Shown: piece after piece, positions 10,860 to 22,104 of the stretch
How positions within the stretch are numbered: position 1 is the stretch's first letter
How the letters are laid out: each line of letters opens with the position of its first letter
Origin: Vandiemenella viatica
Lineage: Eukaryota > Arthropoda > Insecta > Orthoptera > Morabidae
Direction of reading: 5' to 3'
Assembly (NCBI GenBank): GCA_031002005.1
Contig: CM061921.1
Location: 127,936,597-128,000,596 of the forward strand
DNA length: 64,000 nucleotides
Made by a program: the position numbers and the translations under genes
Notes under the pieces: model-generated
Databases searched by the model: none
Told to the model about the DNA's origin: nothing
The model's input: the letters and a program-made list of their open reading frames with translations, nothing else

Positions 10860-12335
10860 CCAAGTGCAAGATAGCGGAACGCAAACTGCCACTATGGCCG
10901 CAGCAGGGTGGGGGTTGCACTCGGACTGGAGTCGGTACCAGCTAGTAAGTCAGTGTGACAGGGGTTTCAATAAATCACAACATTTAAGCTCGCCCTCCTC
11001 ATTCCCGGTGGTTATCAAGGCACCACTGCTCCAGTTTTATCAGTACTGAAACAATTATAACTCAAGTAAAGAGCGAATCCACCTGAGCACATACACAATT
11101 ATTTCCGTCTGTGTAAAATATATATACAGTTATTGGTGTATACATCTTCAGTTAGCTTCTGTAAATAAATATGTATATAATTAGAAAGTATTAACCGTGA
11201 ATTGCCGTTAAAGATCCTGGCGAATCCTCGACTGGACAGAGTAACCTCGAGGGACACAACATGGGGGCAGCCGGGTTACTAAATAGGAAGAATATAAAAT
11301 TCCAGGTATCGGGGGTGGTGGAGGAAGAGCTCAAAAAAAACCACGAGACAAATCATTGTTAGGTTGCGTCCGTGGCTGTTAGGGACGAAGGGAACTAGTG
11401 GAAAGATGTTACCTACCAATCCTTTGAAGTGCATTAAGAATTTTGAAAATTTCTTTACTGAACACTGGGAACTTATGCACCGGTAATTTCGGGCTGGCGG
11501 TGCGAGAAATTGCTCTCAAAACAGAACTGACATTGGGGAGCCACTATAACCCGGCAGATGACTCACAAGCAGATTTTTTATGAGGTGATATGCACTATGC
11601 CACGGCCCAGACAAGCCGCACAGCGAAGGAGAGAATGTCCGAATGATGGAAGCCCAACTCCCTGTGCAAACACTTAAGTCCATACGAGAGAGAGGCGGTG
11701 GACATGCTGGGTAGACTAGACGCACAGGAGCATTGAATGAGAAGGGAAAGGGACCAGGAGCGAAACAGACCCGAAGATTTCCGAGCGCTTGGGGGAAGAA
11801 AATTTCAAAAGGGAAAATGGAAGAGGTTTCAGTTATGGGCCAGAAAATTCGTACTGTCAGAAAGCATGGACGAGAGTTGACGCTTGGAGGAGGATTAGAG
11901 GACAAAACTTTGATGCAAGGGACGAGAGAAGGACAGATCAGAGGAGAGGTCCGGAAAGAAGCTTTGTCCCGCAATGGAAGGATGAAAACCGTGTCACCCA
12001 ACACAGAAGGTAAGAGCGAAACCATTGAACTCGTATCTGCCGCTGTCGGATATAGCTAAGAAGAAAGAAAGGGAGGCCGGAACGAAGCACCACGTTAGAC
12101 CTAGGAAGAAAGAGAACCAGCCGGAAGTATAGTTAGAGGGCACACTATTTGCAAGGAGCGGAATTCCTCGAAATACAAGAGAAAACAAATCAGAAGTTGG
12201 ACGTAAGATAACATTTGGAGAGGGTAAGAAGTTAGAAGATACGTTGGTGACGGGAAAAGGTTGGGCGACTGTGGAATAGAATTTTTAGAAATCTTAATAT
12301 GAAAGTTTCCAGCACCAGCGAAGAAGTACATGATA
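10860..12335 (+). mobile_element. Probable LTR-retroelement remnant (LTR, primer site, gag-like part)
   Basis: AATAAA at about 11164 is followed about 95 bases later by ...CACAACA and then TGGGGGCAGCC (about 11262), an arrangement like an LTR end and primer binding site. Downstream the plus strand has purine-rich, Arg/Lys/Glu-rich frames (11733-12059 and the overlapping 11789-12013) that look like a nucleocapsid-proximal Gag. No zinc knuckle is visible. The sequence resumes at 21716 after the hAT insertion. The family is not certain. Confidence 0.4.
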
Positions 12336-12543
12336 AGTAGAGGCAAGGGCGTAGCCAGGATTTTGTTCAAAAGGGGGGGGGGGGCAGGCAAGAGAAAACT
12401 GATAATATGCATGCTACAAAAGTATTTATTAATGGAATACGTTTATATTAATTAATTAATTAATTAATATAATTAATAAATATTACAATTAAACTAATAG
12501 TAATTTTTTGAACAACTTCATCTGCAATTTTAAAATAATTTTC

Positions 12544-15400
12544 TTATAAAAATTTTCTGTGTACACCTAGCATACACAGACAGTTTAGATGGTTCTCTAG
12601 CATCGATGACATCAGCCAAGTTTTAACAAGATGCAGTACAGAGAAGGACTCTGTATGTTGCTTGTTGTACAAGGCTGAGCCAAGGAAATTAGGATTGCGT
12701 TTTTTTTGTTTTTTTTTTTTCGCACAAAAGGATATTACCGCCTCTATCAACTCTTTCATAAGGCCTAGTTCTCCAAGATTTTCTGTTGTCATACCCTTTC
12801 CTTCCATAGTTTATCCCATAGTTCGACTTCATAATCAAAAATTTTTAAGTTATAGTATTTTTAAATCAACCAATAACATACTTAAACTTTAACTAGAATG
12901 TAACTGTGGATTTCAATCCAACAATGCCGGATCCCGCATCATTTGGCAGTCTGGCGGATCCAGCACCTAATTAAGCGGATCCGCAATCCGTAAAATGGGG
13001 TGAAGACATGTTTCAGTCTCCGTCACCTAGCCTCCTTATCGTCACTTTCCGGTCCGACTCGTTCTCTACCAGAGCAGTTCCCAATTTTTTTTTTGGCCAC
13101 GGAACCCTAATTGATAATAGATTTTTTTTGACGGATCCCCATTTTTATAAGCATAAGCTGAAAAACCAGTCTCGCATGGGTAAGCCGTCACAAATGGAAA
13201 CACAACCATGATAGCATTCTCATGGCGCGGTTATGACTCTTTTCAACGAACGATTTATATAATTCTCGGAAGGACACGGAACTCTTGTGACCCTTCCACG
13301 GAACAATTTAGGAACCACTGCACCACCGGTTGTATCGCCCCGTTTACCTGTAACCGTCAAGTTGACATTTGACTCACGGCAACAAATGTCTTCCTTAGTG
13401 ATCATAAGTAAATGTATTCAGTTTTACGTTTTTATAAGAACTCTAGTTTGTTTTTGTTGTATACATTACTGTAATTTGAGTTATGTCGCCCTATTGTAAT
13501 CCTATGTCCCAGATCGTACAGACGAAGTAGAAACAATACAAGAAGAAGGTTACCAGTACTGACACCTATTTCAAACTCTATTTAATAAATGATGTGTTAA
13601 AATTTGTTGTTTTAAACTGTACTTCATCGGATTTGAGATTTCTTTTCAAAAAGTGGATTTTAATTTCCTAATTTGCTAATGCTGTAAGATCTATTATAAC
13701 AAAGTTTTCAAATTCCGTACACGTTGACATAATTGATCAGTTTGAATATTTCAAGAAACAATGTCAAAGATTTTCGTTGAGTGTTTGATGAGTGGACGTC
13801 CCAAATAATAATCTATATTTAAACGTTTATGTTCATCGCAAAGAAACACATTTTAATATCAGCTTGCTAAGAATACGAGGTTCCTGAATCATGGATCATT
13901 GCATCAGTTTGATCAAAGAACGAGTGACAAGCTTTGGTGTTGCTGTTGAAACTGATGTTATCGGCAAAAGACCTAATGGGACAAGCGTCAGTAAAACGTT
14001 CTGCCTTAGTATCTGCAATTGTACTTTTCACACAGCACACAATTGGCAGTTGTCGACGTTTTGTATCCCTCCCACCCAAAAAAAGAAAACTACTGAAAGA
14101 AATTGAACGCACGGAATCAACTTTGATTCAGGACGTAGACCTCGAAGACCTGGACGCCACAATTGAAGCACATTAAGTAGATTATTTTTCAAACTGACAT
14201 GATTTAATGTAAGGCATGTAATACGATTTGAAACTGAATTCTGACCTTAATTGATTATTTACTAAATAGAGTAAGATTTAAAACAAAACGCGTAAAAGCG
14301 CAATATATAATCCCAAAACACTGCTCCAGAGACGCTATCAAGGAATTTACACAAGGTATGAAAACAGATACCTTTCAAAAATCGTATAGACTCAGCATGG
14401 TGATTGGAATTACGTTGTTGGACAAATACAATGCGCCCGGCTTTCAAATCGGTCCCAATGGCAGCTGCAGTTCTAGTACATGTGTTTAAAATATTTTAGC
14501 TCTCCGTGTCTGCGTTGCTGCGATGATCTTTTATGACAGAGATTACTCTAATAATAAGATCCATACATGTATACATGTCAATCGTCTTTGATTGTAATGC
14601 AGTGGCAACAGGTTCCCATAATCCTTAGTATTCAATCCAACGCATATAATGAATTCTGACTTCATAGCAACACACTGTAAATGGTAAGCACCTTTCTTTG
14701 CCGCATCATTCCTTTCTCTAGAAACATTCGATAGTCCATTGACTATGTCTTCAAAACGCTCGTTAAAATGGCAAAACACGTATATTATTGAGAGCAGCGG
14801 ATCCCAATTAAAAGCTAAAATATTTGGCATGTACTTTATCCGTAAAAAGGTATCTTGTAAAAAGTTTATGATGTACTATATGGTACCAATTGTGTTCCAT
14901 ATTTCGGTAATTTGATTTAAATTATCTACAACCAGGTTAAATCTGTGGATTGCGGAATGAAAATACAAGGCTTTTTTTTTTTTTTTTTAAATTGAATCCC
15001 ACCAATATCACCCGCTAATGTAGAACACCCTTCATATACTTGGCTTACACATCTGGCACGTCCATGTCCTTCGTTTTTAATTTTTGATGCTATGATTTGT
15101 CAATCAACGCCATCAGTTCTACGAATTCGAGAAATTTTTTGCAGATTGTATTTTTATCTACGTGATTAAAAACTGATTTTTATGGGAAATTGTTCTTTAC
15201 CAGCTATATAACACGTCTCATCTGCCAATACAATATAATTGTTCATTGCGGCCTGCATAATTTCACTTTTAATGACTAAGCCGCACAGGGCAATGGTTTC
15301 ATTTTGAATCTGTGGGGAGATATAACTACATCGCATTTTTCTTAACCTAATAATAATAATTGATAAAATTGCGATGGAGCGGCCCTCCCTGCACACCCGT
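12544..15400 (-). pseudogene. hAT transposase (DUF4371/ZMYM1-like type), broken
   Basis: Pieces appear in the expected order on the minus strand. 15396-15166 gives the DUF4371-like start (YISPQIQNETIALCG, YIVLADETCYIAGKEQ). About 15090-14990 gives QVYEGCSTLAGDIGG. 14830-14543 gives a central part (AYHLQCVAMKSEFIICVGL). 14447-14262 gives QQRNSNHHAES with a following FxFHTL block. 12690-12544 gives the C-terminal dimerisation block (HTESFSVLHLVKTWLMSS, CLCMLGVHRK) and a stop. Stops and frameshifts separate the pieces. A hAT MITE sits between the last two. The N-terminal zinc-finger part was not found and should lie right of 15.4 kb, beyond the LINE insertion. The family assignment is from remembered motifs. 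Confidence 0.82.
13075..13320. mobile_element. Small hAT MITE, copy 1
   Basis: Ends are CAGTTCCCAA and TTAGGAACCACTG (inverted CAGTGGTTCC), with an inner inverted pair around CCACGGAAC. The whole length is alignable with the copy at 26.67 kb (shared TTTTTATAAGC, AAGCTGAAAAACCA and CTTTTCAACGAAC). The 8-bp flanks match at only 5 of 8 positions, so this copy is old. It lies inside the transposase remnant of the larger hAT. Confidence 0.78.
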
Positions 15401-15477
15401 CTTTCTCCTTTCCTCTTCCAATCTATTTTTGCTTCTACTAATTTTTTATTTCAAATTCTTTCAGTGCTTCTGGTAAA

Positions 15478-16110
15478 TTATTCATCACTTCCAGCCCTTA
15501 CACCATCTCCTACGAAAGAAAATTTTACCACACACTTATCCCTGAAATAAAGTGCCAGCTTGTGGTCATGGTCAACCTTGCCCCGCCAAGCAACACTCTC
15601 AATTTTCCCACCAATATCTTTCCATGCTTCATCTCCAGTATAGGCCTTGTACACTCCGATGACTTTCTTCACTCTCTGTCTATCCTCCAATGAAACCCAC
15701 TCCAGTTCCTTTATCATATTAATTACCGATTGTATTTTGCAGGTCATTTCCAAAGACAAATCTCGCAGCCCTCCTCTGCACCAATTCCTGTATTTCATAC
15801 CTAAAATGTGGGTCCCAAACTACGCCAACATATTCCAGCAGTGGTCTGGCCAGAGTTTTGTAACCCAATTCCCTAACTTTTCTAGTACATGCCCTCAACA
15901 CTCTTTCTAACAGGTGAAGGATTTTGAACCACTTTCCTATTACCTGTCCAATGTGTCCATCCCAGTTAACCCTGGTATCAAATGTTACACCAAGGTATTT
16001 CATTTCGAGTCTTCAATAAGTAGCTCCTTCCCCACTTTAAAATCATAATTAACCTTTAGCTCTTTAACTGTGTACCTAATAATATGGTTCTTGTATAGAT
16101 TTATCTTCAT
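15478..16110 (-). pseudogene. LINE (CR1/Jockey-like) reverse-transcriptase C-terminal fragment
   Basis: Minus-strand frames give MKYLGVTFDTRVNWD, then YKTLARPLLEYVGVVWDP and VQRRAARFVFG, the connection and thumb region of CR1/Jockey-like LINE proteins. A second frame from 15798 continues after a frameshift (EWVSLEDRQRVKK) to a stop at 15478. The catalytic FADD region is absent, so this is a 5'-truncated copy. It interrupts the hAT transposase coding region near 15.4 kb and is therefore younger than the hAT insertion. Confidence 0.88.
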
Positions 16111-17869
16111 CCCAATTTTTCAATCTGCTGTTTCAAAACAAGGGCACTTGAATCAATTCTTAGTTTCAACAGGTCTTCATGAACACCTTGATGTTGCTCT
16201 TCTTAAAGGCAAGTCTTTTGTATGGTGTACCACAGAAAATAATCTAAGATATTATTGATGACACGATTTATCGATTGTCTTCTACTTCCTTCTGACGGAA
16301 ACGACCGGTATTTTTTTTTTCTGAGATCTTAGCCTCGTTAGCTGCTGATTGATGATAATGTGATGAAACATGTTTTGCTGTGTTCATAGATATTTTTAGC
16401 AACAGAAAGTTCGAGTAACAAATTAATTAGAATATACTAGCAGAGGCACGCAATTCTGCAAGCAACAATTATTTAATTTTCATTTAAAATTAGTGGCTTT
16501 AGCATTTACAGAAATTTTTTTATTTTCAGGAAGGTACCCAGCAGTGTTTTAGCATCTCTCTCCAACACCATTGTACTTAATTCATGACTGAAGTTAATAT
16601 GAAGCTGGGCCTGTGGGCTGTGACACCGTATTTAGCAGTATAGATACGTACATAGAATATGTGAAACAACTTGACTATTGGACCAACCCAGCTCTTATCC
16701 AGGTGAATCCAGGCACTTAGGACAAATATACCGCAAATTTAAGGGTAATAAATATTTTATCACAAAATCAGCTCTTACACTACCGACTTTTCCATAATCG
16801 CTTAGTGGTAATAAAAATAAATAAAATACAAACCAATGCAACTAACTAGAGTTATTAAATAAAAGTCTTACTTTTGGAGGTACTGTATGTAATACTATTA
16901 AGAGCCGTCGTTAGCCTTACGGTAAATACAAATTAATTACTTTTAAAAAAAATCCTTATATCCACTGTTATAAAAAAATAATATACTAGCGTGCGCTCCG
17001 GCGATGTCACAGTGTAAACGATTCGATGCGTTGTTGTCGTGTCGGGTCAGCCTGCAGTCTAACGTTATTTAGGCACGCGGCAAAGGTCCTCACTACTTGG
17101 CTCGAGCGCAGTTAAGACTGAGGTGTCTTTGTTCGAGTTGGCGCACGCGGCACAGTGGGACAGCGAAAACTGTCGCCTTGTAATACAATTATACGGTGCC
17201 AAAAAAAAAATTGTGTAATAGCAAATGTGCAGCTTAATCAGATTCGAACTGTATCACCTCCATCACACCCAACAACAATCACTTTAAACTCCAGTCAACG
17301 AATCTATGGAATCGACAAATGACATGGTTAACTCAATACATTATACCTAAGTAAGGAGTAAGTTCTCGTTAAGAATGGCAACAAAACATTGAATAGCAAT
17401 AAAAAAATTAGTATAAAATGGGTGCCGATTCTTTCAGAGCATCGTATAATCCGTCAGAAACATCTGGAACTGTTCAAAAATAATAATTGTTTTTGACACT
17501 CGAAAAAGGTATTGCAGGCCAGTAGACTAATCTCAAATTGCTAGAAATCTTGAAGTCACAGCATCTTTCAGTAATTGAAATCGCCTCCCGAAATTGAATG
17601 TGCACTGGATCAATTAATGATTTTAGGAAGTCTACCGTTGTCATTCTCGTATCATTTGCTTATTGTATCCTCGATGGCTTCACATCTATGTCTTCCATGA
17701 GTTTCTCACCATACTGTAAGATCCGGTCAGACAGAGCGCGGGCAACGGGCCCGTGCAGGGTAGTCTGCACGTAGCGGGCACTGTATTACGTTGTATTGCA
17801 TCAATCCTGTCACAGCGGTCAGCGCGGGCAGCGATCAGGTTGTGAGTACACACAGTTATCGCACGATCA
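16111..17869. other. Interior of the hAT element, nothing recognised
   Basis: A GC-richer island near 16980-17180 contrasts with AT-rich surroundings. It has no open frame of note. It could be part of the original 5' region of the hAT, but that is a guess from position. Confidence 0.35.
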
Positions 17870-19550
17870 CGTCGAGATCTAACTCTCTCTCTAAGAGTCT
17901 CACAGAAAACCCAAAGAAATTCTGGTCGTATGTACGAAAAGTCAATTGTACCAATAGCAATATACCAGCACTAATTCGTGAAAGTTCAGAGGCTAATGAA
18001 AGCCGCGATAAAGCTAATGTACTAAATACTGTATTCAAAAATTCATTTACTGATGAAAATAAGGATAGTGTTCCCGTTTTCCCACGCCGTGTCGAGTTGG
18101 TGATGGAATCATTACGGATAGATACTGCAGGTATCATAAAGCAATTAGAGCTTCTGCGGGCCCACATGGAATTCCAGTAAGAATATTTTCAGAATATGAG
18201 GCGGAAATCGGCCCATTTCTGTCTGATATATTCAGTAAATCATTAGAAGAGCGAAAAGTACCTTCAGACTGGAAAATCGCGCAAGTAACTCCGATTTTCA
18301 AGAAAGGTGATCGAAGTGATCCTGGAAACTATCGTCCAATATCTATAACATCTGTTTGTAGTAGAGTTATGGAGGATATTATATGCTCGAACATTATGAA
18401 ATTTCTAGACGATAAAAATTTGCTTACAACAAATCAACACGGATTTCGGAAGAAAAGATCATGTGAAACATAGCTGGCCCTATTTACACACGACGTAATG
18501 AAAGTTATTGATGCAGGTTCACAAGTAGATGCCATTTTTTTAGATTTTCAGAAAGCCTTTGACTCTGTGCCACACAACCGCCTTTTAGCGAAGCTACGAG
18601 CGTACGGTATATCGGTTCAGCTTTGTGAATGGATAAAGGATTTTCTAACTGGTCGGTCGCAGTATGTCGTCGTTGAAGGAGAAAGTTCTTCTAGTCTAGA
18701 TGTTACATCGGGGGTACCTCAAGGAAATGTAATAGGACCACTTCTTTTTTTAATTTTTATAAACGATCTCGGAGACAAAGTGAAAAGCCTTTTTAGATTG
18801 TTTGCTGATGATGCGGTTATTTATAGGGAAGTAAGGAATTTGACCGATTGCTTAAAAATTCAGCGTGATCTGGATATTATTTTGGCATGGTGCGCTGAGT
18901 GGCAACTTACGCTAAATTGTAAAAAGTGCAAGACAATGAGCATAACTAACAAAAAGAATCCAATTGTTCAGAAATTCGAGTTAAACAATTCAGTTATTGA
19001 TATTGTCGATTCTATGAAATATTTGGGAGTAACAGTACAAAGGAACATGAAATGGGACTTACAACTCGATTCGTTCGTAGATAGAGCTAATTCTAGGCTG
19101 CGATTCATAGGTCGAATCTTGAAAAATTGTAATGAACAAACAAAGGAGATAGCGTACAAATCTCTTGTGCGTCCACATTTGCACTATTGTTGTGCCATTT
19201 GGGATCCGTTTCGTAAGGGGTTGATCGAAAGTATAGAGAAAGTACAGAGAAGAGCCGCTCGATTCGTGACCGCTTGCTACATTCCTTATGAAAGCGTCAC
19301 AGAACTGATTAGTAGACTATGCTGGGAGTCTCTGGTAGATAGACGACGCACGTTTCGTTTAATCTTATTGGTAAACATGCGTACTCCCACTTTCACTCAC
19401 GAGTGTAGTGAAATACTTCATCCACCAACCTATTTGAGCCGGAATGACAGGATAGATAAGATTAGAGAAATAAGGTGCCGCAATGATTCTTACATGAATT
19501 CTTTTTTCCCTCGTTTCATTATGGATTGGAATGCACAACAAAGAGATTAG
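17870..19550 (+). pseudogene. LINE reverse transcriptase, nearly full RT domain
   Basis: The order is linker (KSLTENPKKFWSYVRK), finger region (SDWKIAQVTPIFKKGDRSD, NYRPISI), FLDFQKAFDSVPHNRLL, SGVPQGNVIGPLLFLIFIND, the catalytic FADDAVIY, KYLGV and VQRRAARFV, then the C-terminal tail to the stop at 19550. Two lesions are visible: a frameshift near 18140, where the frame changes before HGIPVRIFSEYE, and a TAG at 18471 in place of a sense codon (CET*LALF). From 18498 the frame is open for 350 residues. Damage is light, so this is a moderately young copy. Confidence 0.92.
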
Positions 19551-19620
19551 CTTTGGTGCTGAGCACCCTCTGCCACCCACAATTTTGTGAATTGCAGAGT
19601 ATATATGTAGATGTAGATAG
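17870..19620 (+). mobile_element. CR1-like LINE, 5'-truncated, with (GTAGAT)n tail
   Basis: The coding part ends with a stop at 19550 and a short 3' UTR follows. The element ends in TATATATGTAGATGTAGATAG at about 19600-19620, a short GTAGAT repeat like that at the ends of orthopteran CR1-type LINEs I know. The 5' side starts within the linker between endonuclease and reverse transcriptase, so it is a truncated copy. The target duplication was not resolved. It lies inside the hAT element in the opposite orientation to the transposase. Confidence 0.88.
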
Positions 19621-20119
19621 AGAAATTAATTAGTTTGATGAGAGAAAATTTTTATTTCATTCACGCCACCCTGACTAAAAAAAACAACAGGAAAAGTGAA
19701 GCTTGGATTGATTGCTAATTGAATTACTATTTATTTATTTAAAAGCATTTTATTTCGTTTATCATTATTTATTTGTTACATTTATTTTGTTGCAACTTAT
19801 TATTATTACTAGTACTTTTGAAATAGAACATATAATTCTGTTTATTTAAGCAAGCAGGAATGTAGTAAGCACGTATGTTTACGATACGTTTAAATATCAA
19901 TTAGAAAATTAAAATAAACGACGAACTGATCGGTCGCTTGAACTTGATCTCCGTTTTTTCGGCGTTGTATTTGAGAACGCCGTTCTGGACAGGTTTGGAC
20001 TATCTGACATTTCATCACTTGTGATATTTGCAGCATTATGACAGCGAAGATAACTGGGCAAGCAACATAATGCTTTTACAAATAATAAAAAGGAAATAAA
20101 AAATCGCCGCTTCTGGGCT
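19621..20119. other. Interior of the hAT element, nothing recognised
   Basis: AT-rich sequence between the LINE tail and the Harbinger fragment. Only tiny frames occur. Confidence 0.4.
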
Positions 20120-20525
20120 AATATGCCAATTTCATTTTCAACGACACGCGGCGCTCTACTAAGCCATTTATTAAATATTTTGTTTCATCGTCTGTCGGGA
20201 AATGGCGCATTAAATAAGTCTGCAGTGGGAAACATTCGTCGCCTACAAAAACTTGAGGGACGGGGTATCCATACTAAACAATGGTTTCGAAGATAGAATG
20301 GTTTCACACTGAACGAATTCACAATAAATGGAGGAATTTTGAATGATGCTAGTGTTGCTGTGCCGGCCGTAGCTGTCAATATCAACTACAAGGAACTTTA
20401 TATCTGGATCAACAACTGCCAGTAGAATGGGGAAAAATGTAACAGAAATAGCTTGAGCCAATGTTGTTAGGACATTTTATTTTCACGTGTTTTCCGTTCA
20501 CACTTCCAATGCAATTCGGAAAGTG
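20120..20525 (-). pseudogene. PIF/Harbinger transposase fragment
   Basis: On the minus strand, FPNCIGSVNGKHVKIKCPNN is the HARBI1-type block that normally reads LDGKH. LLAVVDPDIKFLVVDIDSYG, QVFVGDECFPLQTYLMRHFP and GLVERRVS follow, in the order of the DDE domain. At least two frameshifts separate them. The first catalytic position appears as Asn (VNGKH) where Asp is expected; the second (FVGDE) is kept. No terminal repeats were found, so how it entered the hAT is unclear. Confidence 0.85.
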
Positions 20526-20529
20526 CCAA

Positions 20530-21055
20530 GCTTCTCTGAACTCTCCTCAGCGGGCGCGCAAGGCTGCACCTCACGCGGGCGGCACTTCCAGGGGGGCAGC
20601 AAATCGGGTAATCGACTGTCGCCGAAGGGACATTGGCAGAGCTACCATTTTTTTTTTTTTTTTTTTTTTTTTAGCACAACTGTGGCGTCGGTGACATTCG
20701 GGGTGGCAATAATGGGGGCGGCAAAATAATGTTCGAAGGGGCGGCAAACTCACATTCTTTGACCCGGTTCGGAAGATTCCTGGATCCACCACTGGCTGCA
20801 GTTATACAGGGGGCGGCATAATTGGTTGCACAAGGGCGTTCAAACAGCTAGCGGTGGGCCTGGGTCGGAACAGGTAAATACGAAGGCTGTAAAAAGTCTC
20901 AGTTACTTCCTTCACTTTGCTGGAGACAGTTGCATGATGACCGTGAGTGAAAAAGCGATAGTTTGGTGCGATGCACCTCCTGACCAAACACACAATCCTT
21001 TCGCGTGACATTTGTTCTACGCACTGGATCGCCTTGTACAGCCCGCGCTGTGTTT
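20530..21055. other. G-rich stretch of the hAT right half
   Basis: Holds a T run (about 20650-20671), several GGGGCGGCA motifs and an inverted-repeat-like end CCTGGATCCACCACTG (about 20779-20794). That end resembles hAT termini, but no partner with a matching target duplication could be found. Confidence 0.35.
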
Positions 21056-21066
21056 GACATCGTCAG

Positions 21067-21127
21067 TAGGGCGCTAATGATCCCGCTGTCGACGCGCCCT
21101 AAAGCAACAATAACAACAACAACAACA
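21067..21127 (+). mobile_element. 61-bp 5'-truncated I-type LINE 3' end
   Basis: The segment GGGCGCTAATGATCCC...CGCGCCCTAAA followed by (CAA/TAA)n lies between two exact copies of the 11-mer GACATCGTCAG (21056-21066 and 21128-21138). The same 3' end occurs at the terminus of the old LINE on the minus strand at about 53577-53640 (GGCGCTAATAACC...GACGAGCCCTAA, then AAC repeats). It is therefore an extremely short LINE insertion rather than a simple repeat. Confidence 0.85.
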
Positions 21128-21138
21128 GACATCGTCAG

Positions 21139-21640
21139 AACGCGGCGGGCATCCCTTGTCTCGCACGCGCACGCTGCCCGCGCTCTATTTGACCGGACTA
21201 AATACAATTTCGATATCCACCGAATCACTATTCATTTAGGTTTCTAGTATACAGTGTGATGCATCACAATGAAAGTTGCAGCTACTCGATCACTTGAAAT
21301 GTCCATGGTGGTTTCACGAAAAGACAGTGGCTGGAAAGTTTGCCGCGCAATCCGGGCTGGGTTGCGTTGCCACGCGCGGCAGCCGCGCTGTCAATAGAAA
21401 TGGTTCTCGCGGCAAATAACCGGTTTGACGCGCTCGAACATACCTCGCGTGGCAACCGCACATAGTCGATACGCAACTTAAGCAACACCGTGAGTGGCAC
21501 GTTGTGCCACCTTGCCCTCGCTAACGTCTGTTTCCCGCAGATAGCAGTAGCAAGCAGGCTTAAATCACGTGAACTGAATTAATTTTTGAAAGTTGTTTAA
21601 CATTGTTTACTCTATGGTTCGGCAGAACTTTGATTGAGTG
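21139..21640. other. Right subterminal part of the hAT element
   Basis: GC-richer than surroundings, with no convincing frame. By position it could hold the promoter of the minus-strand transposase gene; no TATA or initiator can be assigned. Confidence 0.3.
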
Positions 21641-21661
21641 CATACCCGCGTCCTGCTAGGG

Positions 21662-21683
21662 GGGGGGGGCAGCTGCCCCCCCC
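21662..21683. repeat. 22-bp perfect palindrome near the hAT right end
   Basis: Eight G, then CAGCTG, then eight C. It lies 24 bases inside the right end of the hAT element; the left end has a matching G run but not the palindrome. Confidence 0.85.
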
Positions 21684-21715
21684 TTCTCGTACCTGGCTAC
21701 GCCCTTGAGTAGAGG

Positions 21716-22104
21716 AAGGATGAAACATTGAAGATAGGAGTAAAAGTACCGAAAGTGACAGAGTACGATGGACCAGTGATGAAGGAGGCTGGATTTGACG
21801 GGGAGGAGGGTGGAGGGGGGGGGGGTAAAATATGCTAGCAGGGAGATTGAAAATGCTAGCACATGGACCCTAAATAGTCATTCAGACGAACATCCCGCGG
21901 CGCTGATGACTCAAAGTCTAGAGCCGATGAAGACGAAATGCCAGTGAGTGCCTTTTAATATTGGAGTATCTGAGGATAATAAGGGAAGAGAAAAGGGACA
22001 ACGGTTACTGTGGAATTACTAAGAAAATCACACAACAACTCCTAGTGGATGCAGAGATAGGAGGACACCATGCAGCATATTCTGGCTCAAAAACATACTG
22101 GTTA
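21716..22104 (+). mobile_element. Continuation of the LTR remnant split by the hAT
   Basis: The plus-strand frame FPAPAKKYMISR ends at 12343 and continues as GRMKH after 21715 once one copy of AGTAGAGG is removed. Further right, ITKKITQQLLVDAEIGGHHAAYSG with a following TYW is reminiscent of the zinc-binding start of an integrase. The sequence is too decayed to name the family. G-rich runs occur at 21803-21827. Confidence 0.35.

Larger units (their letters stand above)
12344..21707 (-). mobile_element. hAT-superfamily transposon, 9.36 kb, with nested insertions
   Basis: Both ends carry the same 16-bp inverted repeat, CAAGGGCGTAGCCAGG, followed in each case by a G-run about 15-25 bases further in. 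The element is bracketed by an exact 8-bp direct repeat AGTAGAGG (12336-12343 and 21708-21715), the hAT target duplication. Broken transposase coding runs on the minus strand with its C-terminus near the left end. The length is inflated by later insertions at 13.1, 15.5-16.1, 17.9-19.6, probably 20.1-20.5, and 21.07 kb. The host sequence on both sides belongs to the LTR remnant. Confidence 0.9.

Noticed and set aside
12940..20794. Possible inner hAT with ends near CTGGCGGATCCAG (12950) and CCTGGATCCACCACTG (20779)
   Set aside because: The ends match only partly and the 8-bp flanks do not agree, so I could not support it as one element.
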